From contig CANGJI010000009.1 in NCBI GenBank assembly GCA_947454135.1, forward strand, positions 1 to 53,831: 53,831 nucleotides of DNA, given 5' to 3'. Position numbers and translations under genes: made by a program. The notes beneath the pieces were generated by a model, which was not told the origin of the DNA, searched no databases, and worked only from the letters and a program-made list of their open reading frames with translations. This stretch comes from Sphingomonadaceae bacterium (GTDB lineage: Bacteria; Pseudomonadota; Alphaproteobacteria; Sphingomonadales; Sphingomonadaceae). This document shows positions 38,264 to 47,177 of this stretch, piece after piece. Position 1 is the stretch's first letter; each line of letters starts with the position of its first letter.

Positions 38264-39691
38264 TCAGGCGGCGTGGCGCATGAGGTCCACGTCGCCCCTG
38301 ACGCTGCCACTGCCGGCCCCTTGCAGAGCAAAGCGGCTGACAAGCGCGGCCATGCGGTCCGCCTCGCCAGCAAGGCTGCGCGAGGCGGCTGTCGCTTCCT
38401 CGACCATGGCGGCATTCTGCTGCGTCATGACATCAAGCTCGCGCACCGTCTCGCGCACCTGACCGATGTTCGAGGCCTGCGCGCTGGCAGCCGCGGCGAT
38501 GTTGCTGGCCAGGCCCGCGATCTCGCCCACCTTGCCGACGATCCGCGCGAAGCTGTCGCCGGTCTGCCCGACCAGCGCGACGCCGCGCTCGACCTGCACC
38601 GCGCTCTGGCCGATCAGGGTCTTGATATCGAGCGCCGCTTCGGCCGAGCGCTGTGCAAGCGCACGAACTTCGTTGGCAACCACGGCAAACCCGCGCCCGG
38701 CATCCCCGGCCCGCGCCGCCTCGACCCCGGCATTGAGCGCGAGCAGGTTGGTCTGGAATGCAATGCCGTCGATCGTGGCGATGATCTTGCCGATCTCCTG
38801 CGCGGAATCGTGGATGTCGGTCATCGCCTTGACCGCTTCGCCGACCACACCGCCCCCGGCCTGGGCATCGCCGTGCGCGGCCTGCACGGAATTGTGGAGA
38901 TGCGCGGCATCGTCTGCGGTTTGGCCGACGCTGGCGGCAAGCGTGGTCATCGCTGCCGAGGCTTCCTCGAGGCTCGCCGCCTGCTGCTCGGTCCGCCGCG
39001 CAAGATCGTCCGAGGCCTGGCGGATTTCCTGCGCGCCGCCATCAACCGCACGCGAAGTCTGCGCGACATCGCCAAGCGCGTTGCCGACCTGCTTGCGCAT
39101 TGACTCGAAATCATTCTGGATCGCGCTGTATTCAGGCGGGAGCACATCGAGCGGTGTTCTGAAATCGCCGTCGGTCATGCGCTGGAGCGCGGCACCAAGC
39201 GCGTCGATCACCTCGCTGCGACGCTCCTCCTCCACCGCAAAATAGGTCGCGACCGCAATCTCGACATCAAGCAGCGCCATCTTGACGAGCGTGGCGATCT
39301 GCTTGCCCTGGCGCTTCGCCAGCGGCCCCGCCAGTTTCTCGATGATCGGTGCCAGAACGCTGGCATAGGCACCGATGTACCACTGCGGCGCAAGGCCGAT
39401 GCGGGCGTGGACCTTGCCGATCCTTTCGGCGCGCTCGAAATAGGCCGCGTTGGCGCCGCCGCTGAAGAGCGCTTGCCAGTGTTCGATCTGCTTGGCGCGG
39501 GCCGAGGCCATGGCAGCCTGCGAGGAGAACTGCCGGGCCGTTTCCGGCGTCGCTGCGATCCGGCTGTAAAGCTTGTCGAGCGCGGCGGGACCAGCCTGGG
39601 CGACGGCTTTGGCGATCGGCCTCAGCCGCCCCTGATCGTCCGCATTGATCGAGAAAAACGCGAGCTTCTGTGCGTATGAGCGATCGGTCAT
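38264..39691 (-). CDS. Soluble globin-coupled chemoreceptor (HemAT-like)
   Basis: 475 residues. The N-terminal 165 or so residues are a protoglobin sensor domain; the likely proximal haem ligand is His95 in '[19 protein letters not shown]'. The C-terminal half is a methyl-accepting chemotaxis signalling domain with the hairpin tip '[20 protein letters not shown]' and '[15 protein letters not shown]'. No transmembrane segments, so it is a cytoplasmic oxygen or gas sensor that acts on the Che pathway (aerotaxis). The ATG at 39691 is used; an in-frame upstream start adds 18 residues without support. A TGGTGT-N5-ACACCA dyad lies 14 bp upstream (39705-39721). Confidence 0.9.
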   Translation of the reverse strand: MTDRSYAQKLAFFSINADDQGRLRPIAKAVAQAGPAALDKLYSRIAATPETARQFSSQAAMASARAKQIEHWQALFSGGANAAYFERAERIGKVHARIGLAPQWYIGAYASVLAPIIEKLAGPLAKRQGKQIATLVKMALLDVEIAVATYFAVEEERRSEVIDALGAALQRMTDGDFRTPLDVLPPEYSAIQNDFESMRKQVGNALGDVAQTSRAVDGGAQEIRQASDDLARRTEQQAASLEEASAAMTTLAASVGQTADDAAHLHNSVQAAHGDAQAGGGVVGEAVKAMTDIHDSAQEIGKIIATIDGIAFQTNLLALNAGVEAARAGDAGRGFAVVANEVRALAQRSAEAALDIKTLIGQSAVQVERGVALVGQTGDSFARIVGKVGEIAGLASNIAAAASAQASNIGQVRETVRELDVMTQQNAAMVEEATAASRSLAGEADRMAALVSRFALQGAGSGSVRGDVDLMRHAA

Positions 39692-39817
39692 CTTGGCTTT
39701 CCGATGGTGTGGCAGACACCACCGGACTATGGCCACGGACTTCAACTGCTGCTCAACGCAGCGCTAAGGACATGTACGTTAACCCACCTGCCCTTTAGTG
39801 CAGGTTATTACCGCAAA

Positions 39818-40945
39818 CTAAACGCGCATCGGCATCAGCACGTAGAGCGCGGCGGACTTGTCATCCTTGCGGATCAAGGTCGGCGCGCCCGCATCGGCAA
39901 GGTGCAGCTCGACCAGATCGCCATCGATCTGGCTGAGGATGTCCTTGAGATAATTGGCGTTGAAGCCGATCTCGAAGCCCGCAGCGCGGTACTCCGCCGC
40001 GATCTCTTCCGCCGCCGTTCCGTTTTCCGGGCTGGTGACCGAGAGCGTGACCTTGTCGTTTTCGAGCGCCATCTTGACCGCGCGGGTCTTCTCGGTGGCA
40101 ATCGTGGCGACGCGGTCCACACCTTCGAAGAAGCTGCGCGGATCGAGGCGGAGCAGCTTGTCGTTCCCCGTGGGGATGACGCGGCTGTAATCCGGGAAGG
40201 TGCCGTCGATCAGCTTGCTGGTGAGAACGACGCCGTGTTCGCCGCCAAGCGTGAAGCGCACCTTGCTCGCCGAAAGATCGACGAGGACAGCGGTGTCGAG
40301 CACGTCTTCGAGCAGCTTGCGCAGTTCGCCCACGCATTTGCGCGGCACGATCACATCGGGCATGCCTTCGGCGCCATCCGGCCGGGGGATCGTGTAGCGG
40401 GCCAGGCGGTGGCCGTCGGTTGCGGCCGCCTTGAGCACCGGCTGGGCTTCATCGGCGACATGCAGGAAGATGCCGTTGAGGTAGTAGCGGGTCTCTTCAG
40501 TCGAGATCGCGAAGCGGGTGCGGTCGATCAGTTCGGCCAGAACGCGCGCGGGGACTTCGAAGCTGGTCGGCAGATCGCCTTCGACGATCACCGGGAAATC
40601 ATCGCGCGGCAGCGTCGGCAGCTGGAAGCGGCTGCGCCCGGCCTTCACGACCATGCGGCCTTCCGAGGCATCGAGGCTGACCTGGCTACCATCGGGCAGC
40701 TTGCGGGCGATATCGAAGAGGAGATGCGCGGATACGGTGATCGCGCCGGGACGCTCCACTTCGCGGGCGGGCATCGTCTCGATGATCTGCAGATCGAGGT
40801 CGGTTGCCATCACGCGCACCGAGCTATCGGGCGCAGCCTCGATCAGCACGTTGGAAAGGATCGGAATCGTGTTGCGCCGCTCCACCACCGATTGCACGTG
40901 GGACAGGCAGCGTAGCAAGGTCGCGCGTTCGATCGTGGCCTTCAT
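39818..40945 (-). CDS. dnaN: DNA polymerase III beta subunit (sliding clamp)
   Basis: 375 residues, the usual length. Three repeated clamp domains; the N-terminus 'MKATIERATLLRCLSHVQSV' and 'IPILSNVLIEA' are typical, and the C-terminus ends 'SAALYVLMPMRV'. It forms the ring that holds the polymerase on DNA. dnaA and recF are not adjacent, so it is separated from the usual origin-region cluster here. The 214 bp downstream of 40945 (upstream of the gene) hold no obvious motif beyond a likely promoter region. Confidence 0.97.
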   Translation of the reverse strand: MKATIERATLLRCLSHVQSVVERRNTIPILSNVLIEAAPDSSVRVMATDLDLQIIETMPAREVERPGAITVSAHLLFDIARKLPDGSQVSLDASEGRMVVKAGRSRFQLPTLPRDDFPVIVEGDLPTSFEVPARVLAELIDRTRFAISTEETRYYLNGIFLHVADEAQPVLKAAATDGHRLARYTIPRPDGAEGMPDVIVPRKCVGELRKLLEDVLDTAVLVDLSASKVRFTLGGEHGVVLTSKLIDGTFPDYSRVIPTGNDKLLRLDPRSFFEGVDRVATIATEKTRAVKMALENDKVTLSVTSPENGTAAEEIAAEYRAAGFEIGFNANYLKDILSQIDGDLVELHLADAGAPTLIRKDDKSAALYVLMPMRV

Positions 40946-41159
40946 TCTCGTTCGTGTCCCCTGCCCGGGCCGGTCCGCATCGAGGAACGGTCAGGGCCGT
41001 CTGGCTAAGATCCCTGCATCGGCGGAATCGCCTGCAGAGACTGGTTGTTGCTGGACTATCTTCCTTAACGCGCGCCCCGCCACGGGCAAGCGCCAGCCGC
41101 ATCCACGGCGGCGAAGCTGTGCATAAATGCAGCGAAAACGGCGGGTTTGGGCTGCGGGC

Positions 41160-41696
41160 TCAATCAAGCACGCGCAGGGCATCGAACATCTGCGCAGTGG
41201 CGGCGATCCACGCCGTAATCAGCCCCCAGCCAACAGGGGTTACCTTGGCCGGATCATGCCCCGCCTCGCTGAGCGCGGCGGAAACCCGGCGCAGATCGCC
41301 CTGCGTCACTTGTGTGGCGGGATTGTTGGCATTGCCGGGGCCGATATCGAGCGCCTTGTCGATGAGATCGGAGGGAATGCCCTCTGCCTTGAGCCGGGCA
41401 TCAAGCCCGTCGCGCGCCATGCGGCCAAGCACGTAGCCGAAGTAGGCATCGCGCTCCTTGTCGCTCAGGAACTGGTCAGCAGCGCAGCGATCGACCAGCG
41501 CATGAAGCGTATCGAGCGCGGGCTTGCTGCGCGTTTCGTCAAGCGTGAGCATACCCTCGGCGAGCTGCGCATCGAGCCCCTCGGGCGCAGCGATGACCGC
41601 GCAGGCAAGCGCCTGGGGCGCACGCGCATGGGCCGTGAGCGGCATGGCGGCAAGCGCCAGCTGGATGGGCGCCAGCAGCAATAGCGTGCGCCGCAC
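41160..41696 (-). CDS. Exported protein of unknown function
   Basis: 178 residues from a GTG at 41696. A signal peptide ('LLLLAPIQLALAAMPLTAHA') suggests export. The mature part is about 150 residues, mostly helical, with two Cys (in 'ALACAVIAA' and 'VDRCAADQ') that could form a disulfide. I do not recognise the family. It follows fabG by 23 bp on the same strand, in the place where acpP often sits, and is therefore probably cotranscribed with fabD-fabG. Confidence 0.75.
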   Translation of the reverse strand: MRRTLLLLAPIQLALAAMPLTAHARAPQALACAVIAAPEGLDAQLAEGMLTLDETRSKPALDTLHALVDRCAADQFLSDKERDAYFGYVLGRMARDGLDARLKAEGIPSDLIDKALDIGPGNANNPATQVTQGDLRRVSAALSEAGHDPAKVTPVGWGLITAWIAATAQMFDALRVLD

Positions 41697-41719
41697 CGGT
41701 CTGCTCGGGACAGGCCTGC

Positions 41720-42484
41720 TCAGGACAACATCGCCATGCCGCCGTTCACGTGCAGCGTCTGCCCGGTGACATAGCCCGCATCGCGGCTGGCGAGGTAGGC
41801 GACCGCCGCGCCGATGTCCCCGCCCTCACCCATGCGGCCCATCGGGATGCGCGCGTTGAGCGCGTCCTTCTGCGCATCGGGGAGCACGTCGGTCATCGCG
41901 GTGCGGATGAAGCCGGGAGCGACGCAGTTCACCGTGATGCCGCGGCTGGCGAGTTCCTGCGCGAGGCTCTTCGACATGCCGACGAGGCCGGCCTTGGCGG
42001 CGGCGTAGTTGACCTGACCGGGATTGCCCGTCGCGCCGACCACGCTGGTGATCGTGATGATGCGGCCGAAGCGCGCCTTCATCATCGGCTTCGAGGCCGC
42101 GCGCATGAGGCGGAAAGCCGCCTCGAGGTTCACGCGGATCACCGCGTCCCACTCTTCGTCCTTCATGCGCATCGCGAGGTTGTCACGCGTGATGCCGGCG
42201 TTGTTGACGAGGATATCGACCTTGCCGAGCGTGTCGATCGCGGCGGGGACGAGATGCTCGACCTGCTCGGTGTTCGAGAGATCGCAGGTGATCTCGACAT
42301 GGTCGTGCCCGTAGGTGTCGTTAAGCTCCTCACGGAACGCGCGCAGCTTGCCGGGGTTCGTGCCGGAAAGCGCAAGGCGCGCGCCCTGCTTCGCCAGCGC
42401 GTGGCTGATGGCCGAGCCGATGCCGCCGGCAGCGCCGGTCACGAGGGCAGTCATGCCGGTGAGATCGAAGAGGCGGTGTTCCAT
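41720..42484 (-). CDS. fabG: 3-oxoacyl-ACP reductase
   Basis: 254 residues. An NADPH-dependent SDR enzyme of fatty acid elongation. 'TGAAGGIGSAI' is the cofactor motif, 'NNAG' is present, and the active site is Ser147, Tyr160 and Lys164 in 'VNYAAAKAG'. 'VNCVAPGFIRTAMT' is a characteristic C-terminal block. The start lies 3 bp after the fabD stop, giving a fabD-fabG operon. The identification as FabG rather than a general SDR rests on that context and the motifs. Confidence 0.93.
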   Translation of the reverse strand: MEHRLFDLTGMTALVTGAAGGIGSAISHALAKQGARLALSGTNPGKLRAFREELNDTYGHDHVEITCDLSNTEQVEHLVPAAIDTLGKVDILVNNAGITRDNLAMRMKDEEWDAVIRVNLEAAFRLMRAASKPMMKARFGRIITITSVVGATGNPGQVNYAAAKAGLVGMSKSLAQELASRGITVNCVAPGFIRTAMTDVLPDAQKDALNARIPMGRMGEGGDIGAAVAYLASRDAGYVTGQTLHVNGGMAMLS

Positions 42485-42487
42485 GGC

Positions 42488-43423
42488 TTAGAGTTCCTTC
42501 GCGAAGGCTTCGATATCGGCCATGCCGACCACGCTGGCAACCGTGACGTCGCTGACGCTGCGGCTGATCATCGGACCAACGACCTTGCCGCCAAGTTCGG
42601 CAAAGTGGGTCACGCCAGCAGCGCCCAGCGCGATCATGCTTTCGCGCCAGCGGACACGTCCGGTGACCTGCTCGACGAGGAGGCGGCGGACTTCGGCAGG
42701 ATCGGTGACGGGTGCGGCAGTGACGTTGGCCATGAGGGTGACGCGCAGCGGGCCCGGGGGTGTCTTCTCGAACGCCTCGGCCATGGCATCTGCGGCGGGC
42801 TGCATCAGCGGGCAGTGGAACGGCGCGGACACGGGGAGCGGCACGCCGCGCTTGATGCCGTGATCCTTGACCATGGCAATGGCACGCTCGATCGCGGCCT
42901 TGTGGCCGGAAAGGACGACCTGGCCGGGATCGTTGTCATTGGCGACGGTGCAGACCTCACCTTCGGCGGCGGCGGCGGCGAGTGCGGTCGCCTTCTCGAT
43001 ATCGGCGCCGAGCAGCGCACACATCGCGCCGACGCCCACCGGCACGGCGGCCTGCATGGCGGAGCCGCGGAGGCGCAGCAGGCGGGCGGTATCGGCCAGG
43101 CTGAAGGCCCCGGCAGCGCAGAGCGCGGTGTATTCACCGAGGCTGTGGCCAGCCACGAACTGCGCCTTGTCCGCGAGCACGAGGCCGCATTCCTTTTCGA
43201 GGACGCGCAGCACGGCGATGGCATTGGCCATGATCGCAGGCTGGGCATTGGCGGTGAGCGTGAGTTCGTCTTCGGGCCCTTGCGTCATCAGCGTGAAGAG
43301 CTTCTGGCCGAGCGCATCATCGACTTCTTCGAAAACCTCGCGCGCGGCGGCGCTGGCGGCGGCGAGTTCTGCACCCATGCCCAGCTTCTGGCTGCCCTGC
43401 CCCGGAAAAACGAATGCCCGCAT
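42488..43423 (-). CDS. fabD: Malonyl-CoA:ACP transacylase
   Basis: 311 residues from the ATG at 43423, which has AGGAGG 7 bp upstream. It loads malonyl groups onto ACP. 'MRAFVFPGQGSQ' at the N-terminus and the nucleophile Ser94 in 'AGHSLGEYTA' are diagnostic, with His in 'SAPFHCPLM' as the partner. It is the first gene of the fabD-fabG operon. fabH and plsX are not nearby. Confidence 0.96.
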   Translation of the reverse strand: MRAFVFPGQGSQKLGMGAELAAASAAAREVFEEVDDALGQKLFTLMTQGPEDELTLTANAQPAIMANAIAVLRVLEKECGLVLADKAQFVAGHSLGEYTALCAAGAFSLADTARLLRLRGSAMQAAVPVGVGAMCALLGADIEKATALAAAAAEGEVCTVANDNDPGQVVLSGHKAAIERAIAMVKDHGIKRGVPLPVSAPFHCPLMQPAADAMAEAFEKTPPGPLRVTLMANVTAAPVTDPAEVRRLLVEQVTGRVRWRESMIALGAAGVTHFAELGGKVVGPMISRSVSDVTVASVVGMADIEAFAKEL

Positions 43424-43452
43424 CAACACACTCCTCCTGTGAAGGTGCGCGC

Positions 43453-44289
43453 CTAGTGATTCGCTTGAGGCGCCTCAAGTCCGAATGCGACAATCTTGTT
43501 ATCAATATCGTGCCCGATATCGGCGCGGCCGAGGTAGGGAATGCCTGCGCGGGCGCACCAATCGCGGGCGATCGCTTCCTCGTCGGCACCGAAATCGACG
43601 TCGTTTTCCGGAACGTCGCCAATCCGGCCAAGGCACAGGCCGGCAACGCCCTTGATGTGCGCGGTGAGATGGAAGAACAGGCGGTCGACGGCGTAGAGGT
43701 GTTCGGAGACTTCCTCGACCATCACGACATGGCCGGTGAGATCGGGCATCAGGGGCGTGCCGCAGAGCATCGCGAGCGTGGTGAGATTGAATGCTGCGCG
43801 CGGATGCCCGTCCTGCGCAGGCTCCTCGCCCGAGCGGTCTCCGGCCAGCCAGCGCAGGCTGCGGAGCACTGCCTGCGCGCCGCCTTCGCGGCGGATATCG
43901 CCGGGCATCGGGGCATGGACGGAATGCCCCACGCCTGCGCGGTACAGTGCGCCAAGGAGATAGCCGGTATCGGAATAGCCGAGGAAAGCCTTGGCCCGGG
44001 CCGCTCCCTCCAGCCCGGCGATGGCAGAGGCGGCGATGCGGTTGGAGCCATAGCCGCCGCGCGCGAACCAGACGGCATCGAACGCAGGATCATTGGCGCA
44101 CTCGAGGAACGCCGCGAGCCGCTGTGCATCCGTGCCGGCAAAATGCCCTGCTTCAAGGAAGCATTGCGGATGAAACACCAGTTCGATACCCGGCACTCCG
44201 CCGGCAAGCGCACTGACCGCCGCAGCATCGCCCGGCGTGATCGGGCGAGCTGGCGCGCAGATGGCGATACGGGCGGCCGGGCGGGGCAT
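43453..44289 (-). CDS. ldcA: LD-carboxypeptidase (S66 family)
   Basis: 278 residues from the ATG at 44289, which has AGGAAGG upstream. It removes the terminal D-Ala from L,D-linked muramyl tetrapeptides in the cytoplasm (EC 3.4.17.13). The nucleophile is likely Ser106 in 'LGYSDTGYLLGAL'; 'ARGGYGSNR' and 'MVEEVSEHLYAVDR' are the other family motifs, the second with the catalytic Glu. It is divergent from the Mur ligase gene, with a 54 bp shared upstream region, which fits a role in peptidoglycan recycling. Confidence 0.85.
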   Translation of the reverse strand: MPRPAARIAICAPARPITPGDAAAVSALAGGVPGIELVFHPQCFLEAGHFAGTDAQRLAAFLECANDPAFDAVWFARGGYGSNRIAASAIAGLEGAARAKAFLGYSDTGYLLGALYRAGVGHSVHAPMPGDIRREGGAQAVLRSLRWLAGDRSGEEPAQDGHPRAAFNLTTLAMLCGTPLMPDLTGHVVMVEEVSEHLYAVDRLFFHLTAHIKGVAGLCLGRIGDVPENDVDFGADEEAIARDWCARAGIPYLGRADIGHDIDNKIVAFGLEAPQANH

Positions 44290-44343
44290 GAGCCTTCCTA
44301 ACCCGGTTGCGCTACGCCGCAAGGGCGCATACCGCTTTGGCCC

Positions 44344-45774
44344 ATGAGCATGGACGACGCTGCAAACCTTACCGCACATCCCTGGTTCTTCTGCGGCATC
44401 GGCGGCTCGGGCATGTTGCCGCTCGCGCTGATCCTGCGCGGCAAGGGCGCTGAGATCGCAGGGTCAGACCGGAGCCGCGATCAGGGCCGCACGCCGGAAA
44501 AGTTCGCGTGGCTGGAAAGCCTCGGCTTCGTGCTGCACCCGCAGGACGGCAGCGGGATCACCTCGGACGAACAGATTCTTGTCGCCTCGGCGGCGGTGGA
44601 GGACACCGTGCCGGAGATGGTTCGCGCGGCCGAGCTTGGCTGCCGCCGGATGCGCCGGGCGGACCTGCTCTCCACCCTGTTCAACGCCGCGCCCGTGAGC
44701 ATCGCGGTCGGCGGAACCAGCGGCAAATCGACCGTGACGGGGATGCTGGGGTGGATCCTTACCGCCTGCGGACAGGATCCGACGATCATGAACGGCGCGG
44801 TGATGAAGAACTTCGCGGGGCCGGATGCGCCCTTTGCCAGCGCGCGGGTCGGCAGTGCGGAGGGACCGTTCGTATCCGAAGTGGACGAAAGCGACGGCTC
44901 GATCGCAGCTTACGTTCCCACGATCGCGGTGCTCAACAACGTCAGCCTCGATCACAAGAGCCTCGAGGAACTGCGCAGCCTGTTTGGGGATTTTCTCGCG
45001 CGGGCGAAAACTGCAGTGGTCAATCTCGACGATGCGGAAAGCGCCGCGCTCGCCAGCCGCGTGTCAGGCAGCGCGCTTACTTTCGGCATAGATGCGCACC
45101 TGGCCGAAATCGGTGTGGCCGAGGGCACTGTGGCCGAATCGCCGCTCGGAATTGCCGCGACGGTCGAGCAGCGCAGCACCAGCGAACGTCACGCGCTGGT
45201 GCTGAAAGTGCCGGGACGGCACAACCTTTCCAACGCGCTGGCCGCGCTCGCCGCAGCCCATGCTGCCGGCGTACCGCTCGCCGATGCGGTGCAGGCGCTG
45301 GGGACATATGCCGGCCTTGCCCGCCGGTTCGACGTCGTGGGGACGAGCCCTGCCGGCGTGACGGTGATCGATGACTTCGGACACAATCCGGAGAAAGTCG
45401 CCGCGACACTCGCCACGCTGAAGGCGCATCCCGGCCGCGTGATCGCGTTCTTCCAGCCGCACGGCTACGGCCCGCTGCGCCAGATGGGCGCGGAACTCTC
45501 CGAAGTGCTGGCGACGCGGCTGGCGCCGGATGATCGCACGATCCTGTGCGATCCGGTCTACTTCGGCGGGACGGTCGACCGCTCGGTCGGCAGCGCGCGG
45601 ATCGTCGAATTGATCCGGGAGCATGGCGGCACGGCCGAACATATCCCGGCACGCGCCGACTGTGCCGCACGGATAGCAGAGCTTGCCCTGCCCGGAGACC
45701 GGATCGTGATCATGGGTGCGCGCGACGATACCCTGTCGGCCTTCGCCCGTGATCTGCTGAGCAGGCTGACCTGA
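44344..45774 (+). CDS. Mur ligase family protein, probably Mpl or MurC-like
   Basis: 476 residues. Cytoplasmic ATP-dependent amide ligase with 'CGIGGSGMLPLALI' (UDP-binding Rossmann domain), the P-loop 'GGTSGKSTVTGML' and the C-terminal domain motif 'DDFGHNPEKV'. It is related to both MurC and Mpl. The divergent ldcA makes Mpl the better reading: Mpl joins recovered tripeptide to UDP-MurNAc, right after LdcA trims it. The canonical murC would be in the dcw cluster, which is not here. Confidence 0.82.
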   Translation: MSMDDAANLTAHPWFFCGIGGSGMLPLALILRGKGAEIAGSDRSRDQGRTPEKFAWLESLGFVLHPQDGSGITSDEQILVASAAVEDTVPEMVRAAELGCRRMRRADLLSTLFNAAPVSIAVGGTSGKSTVTGMLGWILTACGQDPTIMNGAVMKNFAGPDAPFASARVGSAEGPFVSEVDESDGSIAAYVPTIAVLNNVSLDHKSLEELRSLFGDFLARAKTAVVNLDDAESAALASRVSGSALTFGIDAHLAEIGVAEGTVAESPLGIAATVEQRSTSERHALVLKVPGRHNLSNALAALAAAHAAGVPLADAVQALGTYAGLARRFDVVGTSPAGVTVIDDFGHNPEKVAATLATLKAHPGRVIAFFQPHGYGPLRQMGAELSEVLATRLAPDDRTILCDPVYFGGTVDRSVGSARIVELIREHGGTAEHIPARADCAARIAELALPGDRIVIMGARDDTLSAFARDLLSRLT

Positions 45775-45799
45775 ACTCAGGCGCCCAGGGGTTCGATCT

Positions 45800-46207
45800 T
45801 CATGGGATTGAACCGATGGCATCAAGCAGAGATGTCGTCAGCCGGAGGCCCCGCGCCGTCAGGTTGACGTAGCGACGGCGGGCATCTTCCTGATCCGCCA
45901 CGCGCACGATCAACCCTTCACTCTCAAGCCGGGCGATCCAGCGGAGCACCGTGGTCGAAGGCAGGCCCGCGCCCGCGCAGACACTGGAAACCTGCAAGGC
46001 CGTGCGGGTTTTGCGGGCAATGAACAGGTCCAGCAGAATATCCCAGCCCGGCTCACCGAAAAGGCCCTTGATCGGGCTCGCCGCGTCACGGCGGCGCCGC
46101 GCTTCATAAAGCAGCTTGGCGATGCGAAGCGTCTCTGCATCCAAGTCGACATGACCGTCCAAAACAAATTCCTCGCATTCCAAGGAAACGTTCGCCGCCA
46201 AGCACAT
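45800..46207 (-). CDS. MarR-family wHTH regulator
   Basis: 135 residues from the ATG at 46207; a GTG one codon upstream is an alternative. The winged helix-turn-helix of the MarR type is visible in 'CAGAGLPSTTVLRWIARLESEGLIVRVADQEDARR', with 'LTARGLRLTTSLLDAI' at the C-terminus. It has no obvious ligand-binding Cys cluster. Dyads and repeats upstream (separate entry) could be its operator. It converges on the Mur ligase gene and is divergent from the prolyl-4-hydroxylase. Confidence 0.8.
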   Translation of the reverse strand: MCLAANVSLECEEFVLDGHVDLDAETLRIAKLLYEARRRRDAASPIKGLFGEPGWDILLDLFIARKTRTALQVSSVCAGAGLPSTTVLRWIARLESEGLIVRVADQEDARRRYVNLTARGLRLTTSLLDAIGSIP

Positions 46208-46238
46208 CACCTCGCCGCCGGGGATCGGTGCAGTGGCC

Positions 46239-46326
46239 CTGACTGGTTACACGGTCAGTTTTTATGGTTACGCGACCTTGGGACTGTTATGATTTATCAA
46301 CTATCAGTTCCGCTATTTATGTAACC
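46239..46326. promoter_or_regulatory. Repeat cluster between MarR regulator and P4H genes
   Basis: CTGAC (46239-46243) and GTCAG (46254-46258) form a dyad around GGTTAC (46245-46250). A second GGTTAC is at 46266-46271, 21 bp away, on the same face of the helix. An inverted copy, GTAACC, is at 46321-46326. The region is AT-rich. It fits binding sites for the adjacent MarR-like regulator or another dimeric protein. Confidence 0.4.
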
Positions 46327-46493
46327 AAATTGCGCAGTTTAGGTAAGTCTGCTGAGCAAAAATCTGATCCGGATTGGATTAAACTTTAGTTGCCCTGACT
46401 ACCTGAACAACGTCAGCATGGTGATACATGGGAAGGACCGGAGTTTACCACCTTCCACTTGGCAGCGTCCAGCGCCTGCGGCATGAGCGCCCG

Positions 46494-47171
46494 ATGATCG
46501 GATTTCGTCGCTCCCGGCCTGATGCAAAGGATGCCCCCGCGCTCGCCAAGGTGGGCGAACGTGTACGCGCGCGGCTTGATGCCGATCCCAGCGTCTATCG
46601 CCTGCCGGTCGATGCGATCGAGATCTACGGGGTGGCAGACTTCTTCACGGCCGAAGAATGCGCGCGGCTGATCCGCATGGTCGATGCAGTCGCGCGCCCT
46701 TCCCCCACCTATCATGGCAACGCCGATAGCGGCAGGACGAGCTACAGCGGCGACGTTGACCCGGACGATCCCTTCATCAGGATGCTGGAGCGGCGGATCG
46801 ACGATCTCCTCGGCATCGAGCACGCCCATGGCGAAGTGATCCAGGGCCAGCGCTACGAGCCGGGCCAGCAATTCCGCGCGCATTTCGACTATTTCGACAC
46901 ATCGGCAAGCTATTGGCCGACAGAGGAAGGCCGCGGCGGCCAGCGCACCTGGACGGCGATGGGCTACCTGTCCCCGGTCGAAGCGGGCGGCGCGACCGAA
47001 TTTCCCAAAGTCCCGATCTCGATCCCGCCGCAAAAGGGCGCACTGCTCGTGTGGAACAACATGGGGCGCGACGGCAAGCCCAATCCGCTGACCTTGCACG
47101 CCGGGCGTCCGGTGGAGCAGGGCGTCAAGTATATCGTGACGAAGTGGTACCGCGCGCGGCCGTGGTATTAG
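46494..47171 (+). CDS. Prolyl-4-hydroxylase-like Fe(II)/2-oxoglutarate oxygenase
   Basis: 225 residues from the ATG at 46494; an upstream in-frame ATG at 46428 would add 22 residues and neither has a strong ribosome-binding site. Iron ligands His130, Asp132 and His202 ('RAHFDYFD' and 'LHAGRPV') and the 2-oxoglutarate-binding Lys212 ('VKYIVTK') are all present. 'SYSGDVDPDD' is close to the substrate loop of bacterial P4H-like proteins. The protein substrate is unknown. It converges on the desaturase gene with a 6 bp gap. Confidence 0.85.
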   Translation: MIGFRRSRPDAKDAPALAKVGERVRARLDADPSVYRLPVDAIEIYGVADFFTAEECARLIRMVDAVARPSPTYHGNADSGRTSYSGDVDPDDPFIRMLERRIDDLLGIEHAHGEVIQGQRYEPGQQFRAHFDYFDTSASYWPTEEGRGGQRTWTAMGYLSPVEAGGATEFPKVPISIPPQKGALLVWNNMGRDGKPNPLTLHAGRPVEQGVKYIVTKWYRARPWY

Positions 47172-47177
47172 CGGACG

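Noticed and set aside
39787..39804. CCTGC/GCAGG hairpin as the dnaN terminator
   Set aside because: Only 5 bp arms with an 8-base loop and no T-run in the direction of dnaN transcription.
41750..43456. 568-codon open frame opposite fabG and fabD
   Set aside because: It covers two well-defined genes on the opposite strand and resembles no family.
46428..46493. Upstream start of the P4H gene
   Set aside because: The added 22 residues do not resemble the family and no ribosome-binding site precedes the ATG. The choice remains tentative.
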